Positions 57,540 through 64,000 of a DNA stretch of 64,000 nt are shown piece after piece (within the stretch, counting starts at the first letter, position 1; every line of letters begins with the position of its first letter). The stretch spans positions 3,436,001-3,500,000 of the forward strand of contig NC_045146.1 in NCBI RefSeq assembly GCF_008831285.2, read 5' to 3'. Below the pieces are notes generated by a model, which saw nothing but the letters and a program-made list of their open reading frames with translations, had not been told where the DNA came from and made no database searches. The position numbers and the translations under genes were made by a program. This DNA is from Nymphaea colorata (lineage: Eukaryota; Streptophyta; Magnoliopsida; Nymphaeales; Nymphaeaceae).

Positions 57540-58150
57540 AAGAATGTAACCTAAATTTGTGTCCCTAAAAGGTTTTTAGTGGCACTTTTCCATCCACCAT
57601 CAAATGTGTGTCAATTTTTCATGGTGCCCTTAACTTGCCACAGAATATAAATGGTGGCATTTGTATGCATGTCAACATAAAATATTCAGGGATAGTTTCA
57701 ATCCACCATCAAATGTTAACAATGGCATGTAGTGTGTGTTACTAAACAACTTTAGTGGCACTTTAGATCTGCCATAGCCCATTGATAATGACATATCAAA
57801 TGTGTGTCACTAACACTTCTTGGTGGCATTTAAAGACTATCAAGTGGTGTTTCTTCTCTGCCATGGCAAACCAACGATGACATTTTGGAAATGCCACTGA
57901 AAGACACTTCAATGACATATTGCGTGACAGCCATAAAAATTGACAATAACATTTTTTGAGCGTCACTGCAGGGATTTCATTGGTACATTGTCTTTGCCAC
58001 AGAAGGTTTACATTTGTGGAATATGCAAATTAATGTTTGCCATCAAAGGGAGTTAAGGTCTTTACATTCACCAGCATTTTCTGTGTTTTGTTTCCACTCA
58101 ACGGTTTCAAATTTTCAGTGACATTTGATGAGCACCAATGAAAGTTAGTA
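57540..58150. mobile_element. CACTA-like subterminal repeat region
   Basis: Many dispersed short motifs in both orientations: TTAGTGGCACTTT, GGTGGCATTT, TTGCCACAG, AATGCCACTGAAA, GTGTGTCACTAA. This pattern of short direct and inverted subterminal repeats is typical of CACTA transposon ends. The conserved CACTA terminus itself was not found, so limits are approximate. A weaker stretch of the same kind lies at about 59905-60000 in the GARP gene intron. Confidence 0.45.
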
Positions 58151-58925
58151 TCATATTGCTGTATAATTTCACCTTCTTTTCAGCCTGCTCTCTCTCTCTC
58201 TCACTCAGGCACACACACACATACACACAAGTTTTTGTTCCCTACATTGTGAATTAAAATTTTTTGCCCTTTTTAGCTTACAAGAACCATCAAGTGATGT
58301 TATTAACCACATGACAGTCAATAAGGGATTTGAATATACTTAATTGCTAGGTTGATTAGCTAGTCTTTGCCGCAAGGCTGACATGTATCTGTCCTGTGAG
58401 TAAGGGAAGAGGACATAGCATGGCATTTTACAGTAAGCGACACCAAAATAGAGCAGTGCGTGTACATGGGAAGGCCACAGCTACTAATCCTCATGAAGTC
58501 TCCTTCCCTCAAGTAGTAGTACACTCTTGTGTGCAAGCATCAACAAGTCTTTTTGTATACGACAAAAAGTCTCACCTATTGTGAACATGCACCTCCCTAG
58601 GGTGGCAACTAACTGGAGGCGTCCTAACAACATGATTCTTTCTTTTTGCTGTGAGAAAAAAATGAAATCACATTATTATTCTTGTTTTTATTGTTATTAT
58701 TATTGTTATCTAGTTAGGCACATGGATAGCACATGATCTTTCTAAGTATTGTGAAGCATGCATGTAGATAAAGAAGATACCGAGCAATGAAGAAATAAAG
58801 CATACCCTCTTGAGTTCCTTTATCCTAGTCTGAAAATACAAAGACCAAATAAAGGGAGAGAGAGAAAATTGAAAAAGAAAAACTATCATTAATTTTCAGG
58901 CCTTTGAGACAAGTACTGTAAGATC
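58151..58925. other. Intergenic sequence downstream of the GARP gene
   Basis: Contains (TC)n and (CA)n runs at about 58190-58228 and a poorly structured AT-rich remainder. It should hold the 3' UTR of the - strand GARP gene; no clear polyadenylation signal could be picked. Confidence 0.5.
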
Positions 58926-59795
58926 TCACTCCAATGCCCCAATTGACATGGTCAGATCCAAAGTACTCAGCCTCCTGGATGCCTGCTTGCTGTTTTCTGA
59001 CTGTAACAACTGTAAAGCGTCTTTAGTGGCTTGCGTTTGTTTCTTGGAGTTGGAGGAAGAAGGAGATGAAGAGGAGAATAGGGAGAGTGACAGCGTGCTA
59101 CCTATCTCTTCACCAATATTATTCTCTAGAGACCCAGAATGTTGGATTTTCTCATTCTTTTCATCTCCTGAATTTCGACTGAGTGTCAGCTGCAAATCGG
59201 GTTCCGGACGGTCAGGCTTTCTCTTCTCTTTCAGATCATTATCTTCTTCTTCTGCTATCCCTGATGATGTCTGATTCAGTTTCTGAAAACATCGAGAAAG
59301 GAGAATCAACTAAAGGAGCTATTTTTCCTTTTAAATAATATGAAAAGAACCATCTATGTCAGTGTGTGTTGATTGAATGAGCTAAACAGAACTCAAAAGT
59401 AGCATTGATCAAAAGCTGTTCATTCTTCATTATACCCACTAATGTTTTCCTAAAATTATGACTGAGCGATTCATTATCGTTTTATGCTTTTATATTTGAG
59501 GATCCTGTGCCCGATGATTTTCCGCATGAACTTTTGGACTAATGTGATCTTAGCATATATTTATCGATGAGTGAAACATGAGAGATGTGACTGGTAAAAT
59601 GAAGACTACAAATAAAGAAGAACTTTTGCAATGTACTGTTACGAGATGTTGCACTATCTTTAGATTGCATCAAAGGCACACACAAAACGAGTAGTCATTG
59701 GCCACTATTTGGACAATCTTGGCTTGTCTCTCTCCTCTTTCTTTCTATTAAATCGCATTTAATGAGAAGAGAGGAGATGAAAGAGATAGACCGAG

Positions 59796-59883
<88 letters not shown>

Positions 59884-62800
59884 GTTTAGGTGTGCTGGAT
59901 GGTAAAATTTAAAAAATCGTCACTAATGCTGCAATAAACCATCACCACTTCATAAGTGGCTAATGTCAATCTAGTGACAGTTTTTCAATGACAATTTTTC
60001 AGTTTTACCCATCCAACAATATCCAACCATGGCAAAATTGAACTGTTCTACATTTATGCATACACACACACATTTTTTTTTAAATGTCATATTAACAGGA
60101 TGTAGGGATGTACATATCAAACTTTCTGTTAAGAAATGAGTTTCATTCAATTCTAGTAAATATTCATAATTTTCAAGTAGAATGCTCCTCACAGTGCACA
60201 ACATTTGACAGAAAAAAGACCTTAAGTTCTAGGTGCAATTTTAAATTAAGGATTTTCACCATGTAGACGTGCTTAATTTGATTTCATATAACTTGTCTAC
60301 GTGATTCATACACACAAAGACTATATATATATATATATATAGAAAGAGAGAGAGAGAGAGAGAATGGTATGCCTCAGGTTTTTTTTGTTCCCATGTTCCC
60401 TGTACTAAAACCTTCTCTACTTGATCAAAATGACAAAATAATTTGATGCATGGGACCTATAATATTTATTCAATAAATGACGACCTTTTAAACTTATTTC
60501 TATGTGTAAAAAGGAATCCCAAAGAAAAACCAATGAATCACGAAACGTTTCGTGGGCAAAAAAAATTGGTGATTCTATTTTCAAAAAGTATGACTTTAAT
60601 TTTAGAAAAAAGAAATGTTAAATCCATGTGCATTATTAGATCAAATTGCATTGTACTCCTTTAACGCCCAGCATGCCGAGGGCACAAACAAAAACAAATC
60701 TTTTGCACAAATCTTTATAGTAAAAACAACTTCATATTTGCGATTGGAATAGTTTATTTAACAACTACTGGCATTAGGTAATTCCTTTTGGGTGTATAAG
60801 CAGAAACATTGACTGGGCGAAGGGGTCAAAAGTTATGGATAATTAAAATTAGATAATGTTTATATCTTCAAAAAACATGACTAAAATCATGCTCTCTGAA
60901 ACAAAATGGTAAATTTCTTTATGCAGTCGGATTACGTAAATTTATTGTGCTTTAATATGTGAGGACATATAAAAAAACTCTCTTTCATACATATATACCT
61001 ACATACACACCGTAGTTAAATTCCTCGAACCATCTTCAATTTGTCCAATCATAGCCACCTGATTCATTGCATTGGATTGAACGGTTATGGTTAAACACTT
61101 TGTCTGATGTAATGCATCAAACAACTTGCTGTGCAATAGAGAAATCTATGAATCTTTTATATATATATAAAGTGTTTTCCCTTACCCCAGTTTTTTTGGC
61201 TTAAGGAATATAATGCTTCTAGGCACATTCTTTTAAAAAAATAAGAAAAAAAAAGTAAAAGGGCATCCAGCTGGTTTGGAGAGGGTGGGGGATATATATA
61301 TATATATATATATATATAAAGAGAAGAGAGAGAGTGATCGATCCAGTCAATTGGAATTGAGCTCGACTTGTTAGGGAACCACAATTCATTGGTTCAAAGG
61401 AACCTCCTCCTAGAAGTCACAAAACAGGATGTATAGCCATAGCACCTCCCGTTAGTGTCTCATGCATCTAGAACCAGCTATATATATCATTCGAATAACT
61501 TGTGACACCGTGTCTGCTTGGCGACATTCATCAGCCGCCACTGTCCCACGCTGATAGTGCTTGAGAAACCCTTGTGGTTATCAGACCTTCGCGAATGTAA
61601 TGAACAAGATCTAAGATGCTCAGTATCATATATGGAATCGTGTGATGAGAAATATACCTTATGGAGAAGATGGGGAGCGAAAATGGTGGAGGTTGACAGA
61701 GTGTTCGTTGGCGGCTGCCTCGAGAGAGACGACCCAGTGGTCGGACTTCCATGGAAACATTGGGAAGGAATTCTTCTCTCTAGACATTGATCATCTCTTG
61801 GTGCTTCTTGCCTGTGGCACTCCTGCAACTCCTTGTACAGAGATAGGTACCTTCCATCATGCAGCCAATGGCTGATCTTGAGAGGCCGGCCGTCTGCTGC
61901 CATCGCGTCCTTCTTTTCGGGACAGGGAGACTGTGGGGAGTGCCTACTAGGGTTTCTGAAAGAGAAATCTGGAAGGAAGGAGTGAGATGGTGGTGCTTGC
62001 TGTAATTGTCCGCTTCTTGTACTTGTAGTGGTTGTTGATGATGCTACAGTGGCTGTGGTTGTGACTAGGCATGGTGTTCTTGTGTGAACAGACTGACCCA
62101 GATAAGGTTTGAAAATCCAGTCATGGCTTCTTCAAGAACCAAGATAATACAGTGGGAAAGGTTTAGAGAGAGAAACAAATAGAAAAAGAGAGGGAGGATG
62201 AGTATAGAGATTCTCAGTGGATTACCTGAGGGTACTGGATTGATATGAGAGATGGTGGAGCACAGGCCCATAGAGATGATCTGCCGACTGCTTCCCTGCT
62301 CCGAAAATCCCACTTTTGTCCATTCTAAAGTCCTGCCAAAACCCTGCAGACCTTCTTGAAAAGTACATCTCTGCAACGTGGTCTCCTGCCATTAGCATCC
62401 CATGATGATCTTTATCCCTGCCTCCCTGGTTCATCACTGAACGAACGACAAAAAAAAAAGTATAGTTTAACAAAAGGAAAAATAATAAAACTCCAAAGCT
62501 TCACGACACCCAAAGCTCTGAAAAAATCGATGTGAAACCAGAAACTTATTTGTATAAAAAGCCACCAAAAATTCAAAACAAAAACAAATTTTTTCTCCAT
62601 CAGATCTTACAGCCGCCTGCTGGTAGAATTAATCTAGTCGATATTTTAGCCTCCAAGCCTGAATATGAGTTGGCACCGAACTTTAACTTAATTTCCAGCA
62701 GCAGGGATGCATCACCATGAGTGTTTGTAAGTTTATGATGGTAGATTAAAAGGGGCTGGTGCTTATAGCGAAGCAGATCAACTACCCTTTTGGGGAGCTC

Positions 62801-63729
62801 TAAATTCATTTCCAATTTACAGGAAATTAACTAAAGTAGATCCAGGTTTTTGATTTAAATATTTAGGAACCAACAAACTCCAAACATGTTTATTTGAAAT
62901 GAAACAAAAAAAGAAACGGAATCTAAAATTGATTTCAAAAGTCGAAGCACCAAATATCTTAAAAAGCTTCTTTTTTTTGCAAGGGATTAACAAAATATTT
63001 GCTATTCATCTTGGTTACTAGAGCCCTCCACACAGCCCTAGGATTAGGGTTTTTCCTCACGTACCTTGCCCAGAATCGTCGATTTTCTTGCTTCTGTACA
63101 TCTGGAATACACAAGAGGAATCAAATTCACAAATAAGTACCAAATATTTGAATAAAATGAAAGGGGAGAAAAGAAAAGGAAACCTCTATGTTGTTGTTCT
63201 TAAATATCGTTACAATTTTCAAATCATTGTCTTTATCATTTATACATTTACCTGCAGATGACTCTTGACATGTGCAATACTAAGTCCTTTTACGTTCATC
63301 AATTGAAGAACCAATTTGGGCGTAGCTCCTAAAACCACATAAATCATGATCATTAAAAAGCAAATCGATAATTCATTAACGAGAAAAGTGTAAGAACTTA
63401 TGGAATTCTAAGAGGAAAAACTTGTGCATATCCCTTCTGAGGTTTCACTTACTATCTTGACCACCAAGCCTCTCTACAGCATGAACAAAGCAAAGGTGTA
63501 GCTCCGGAGTCCATCTAAGCCTAGGCATTTTTGATCTGATATACTGCCGGACGGCGCCTGTTCCACTGCCGGAACTGGTTCGTCCCCCTTCTTTCGTCTC
63601 CACCGGCTCCGAACTCTTCATAGACTCACCGTCTTCTTCGTCAGATTCTGCAGATCTCTTTCTTGGTGTCAACGGAGGATTCACCTTACCGTCGCTTGTG
63701 CTTCCACTTTGCTCCTCACCAACCTCCAT
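58926..63729 (-). CDS. GARP/G2-like MYB-type transcription factor, 6 exons, about 476 aa
   Basis: A nuclear DNA-binding regulator, probably a repressor. Exons on the - strand: 63453-63729, 63252-63328, 63065-63101, 62226-62436, 61658-62129, 58926-59282. They join to 1431 nt in one open frame with matching phases and GT..AG introns. The B-motif domain spans three exons: SKMPRLRWTPELHLCFVHAV (residues 67-86), ERLGGQD|RATPKLVLQLMN, VKGLSIAHVKSHLQ|MYRSKK. The N-terminus is acidic and Ser-rich. The last exon carries EAR-like motifs LQLTLS, LSLSLF and LDLTMSIGALE at the very C-terminus, usual for repressors recruiting TOPLESS. It resembles the Arabidopsis At2g40260/At2g38300-type subgroup; the exact ortholog is not known. 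The exon 5 acceptor could also be three bases later (start 62126). Exon 5 is weakly conserved to my eye, so its model is the least certain part. Confidence 0.85.
59797..59881. repeat. Compound microsatellite (TC)n(TA)n
   Basis: About 12 TC units followed by about 30 TA units, the same compound type and order as at 18072-18159. Confidence 0.95.
60321..60363. repeat. (TA)n(GA)n microsatellite
   Basis: About 10 TA units then a GA run. Seen directly. Confidence 0.9.
61270..61299. repeat. (TA)n microsatellite
   Basis: About 14 TA units after a GGGTGGGGG run, followed by AGAGAGAG. Confidence 0.9.
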
Positions 63730-64000
63730 CTTCTATCTCCCACACTATTTCTTTGCCGCGCTCCTTCTTTCCTTTCTTCCTACTCTAGAATGTCAGTTGG
63801 TCTGCTGAACTGCCGGAAAATGGAGGAATTCCCGGCCATCTGAGATAGCTCTGGTAGGGAGGAGAAGGAGGAGGGGACACGAGACAATAATTAAAAGGCC
63901 ACCATGAACAAGTATTCCCTACATTGACTGGTGTTGCTTAGAAATTCGATCGTTGTGTTAGATAAATAATAAATATACCCATCAAGAGAGAGAATTTCGT
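63730..64000 (-). promoter_or_regulatory. Upstream region / 5' UTR of the GARP gene
   Basis: The - strand just before the ATG is CT-rich on the sense strand (AAGAAAGGAGCG...AATAGTGTGGGAGATAGAAG), typical of a plant leader. An AT-rich TTTTAATTATT at about 63885-63895 could serve as the TATA region. No transcription start can be fixed from sequence alone. Confidence 0.4.

Larger units (their letters stand above)
59283..61657 (-). other. Last intron of the GARP gene (2.4 kb), microsatellite-rich
   Basis: Donor CATAAG|GTATAT at 61658/61657 and acceptor TGTTTTCAG|AAACTG at 59283/59282; both neighbouring exons are in phase 0. It is far larger than the other introns (124, 150, 628 and 96 bp). It contains (TC)n(TA)n at 59797-59881, (TA)n(GA)n at 60321-60363, (TA)n at 61270-61299 and a weak CACTA-like stretch near 59905-60000, so its length probably comes from insertions. 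Reading through the donor adds 56 codons before a stop at 61487. Confidence 0.75.

Noticed and set aside
61487-61657. Treating the exon 5 read-through as the normal gene end
   Set aside because: The last exon at 58926-59282 joins in phase and supplies the LxLxL motifs expected for the family, so the read-through is kept only as a possible isoform.
1-64000. tRNA, rRNA or snoRNA genes
   Set aside because: I looked for cloverleaf-like and conserved box motifs by eye and found none convincing; a covariance-model scan would be needed to exclude them.

Overview
The window looks like nuclear DNA of a flowering plant. It is AT-rich. It has two intron-containing genes of land-plant families: a DUF688 protein on the + strand, and a GARP/G2-like MYB transcription factor on the - strand. 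Between them lies a dense mixture of LINE and Ty1/copia retrotransposons, small inverted-repeat elements and long (TC)n(TA)n microsatellites. I cannot name the species from the sequence.

Layout. 1-7.4 kb: two decayed LINEs on the - strand (LINE-A, running off the left edge, and LINE-B), ended by a lone CACTA-type terminus at 7369. 9.07-16.2 kb: LINE-C on the + strand, about 7.1 kb, bounded by a 17-bp target-site duplication; its ORF1 carries a near-identical 550-bp unit three times. 16.2-19.7 kb: non-coding, with a roughly 490-bp inverted-repeat element set in a (TC)n(TA)n tract. 19.7-22.0 kb: a degenerate copia relic (Copia-1, -). 23.4-26.9 kb: scattered copia coding fragments (Copia-2, +). 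27-42 kb: no gene seen; it is filled with copies of four dispersed repeat families and several MITE-like elements. 42.1-46.2 kb: the DUF688 gene, followed by a three-copy minisatellite. 49.1-54.7 kb: a structurally complete copia element (Copia-3, -) with 289-bp LTRs, PBS, PPT and a 5-bp target duplication, but a broken coding region. 57.5-58.2 kb: CACTA-like subterminal repeats. 58.9-63.7 kb: the GARP gene, six coding exons, with a 2.4-kb last intron full of microsatellites.

The two genes are independent; nothing in the sequence links them in a pathway. I do not see a new multi-gene system. The most unusual item is the LINE-C ORF1 triplication: every 550-bp unit begins GTGAGT and ends TACTAA...TTTGCAG, so each copy has the ends of a spliceosomal intron. 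Second is the GARP gene, where retention of the last intron would give a shorter protein lacking all EAR-like repression motifs. All exon models here come from reading frame, phase and splice-site consensus only.
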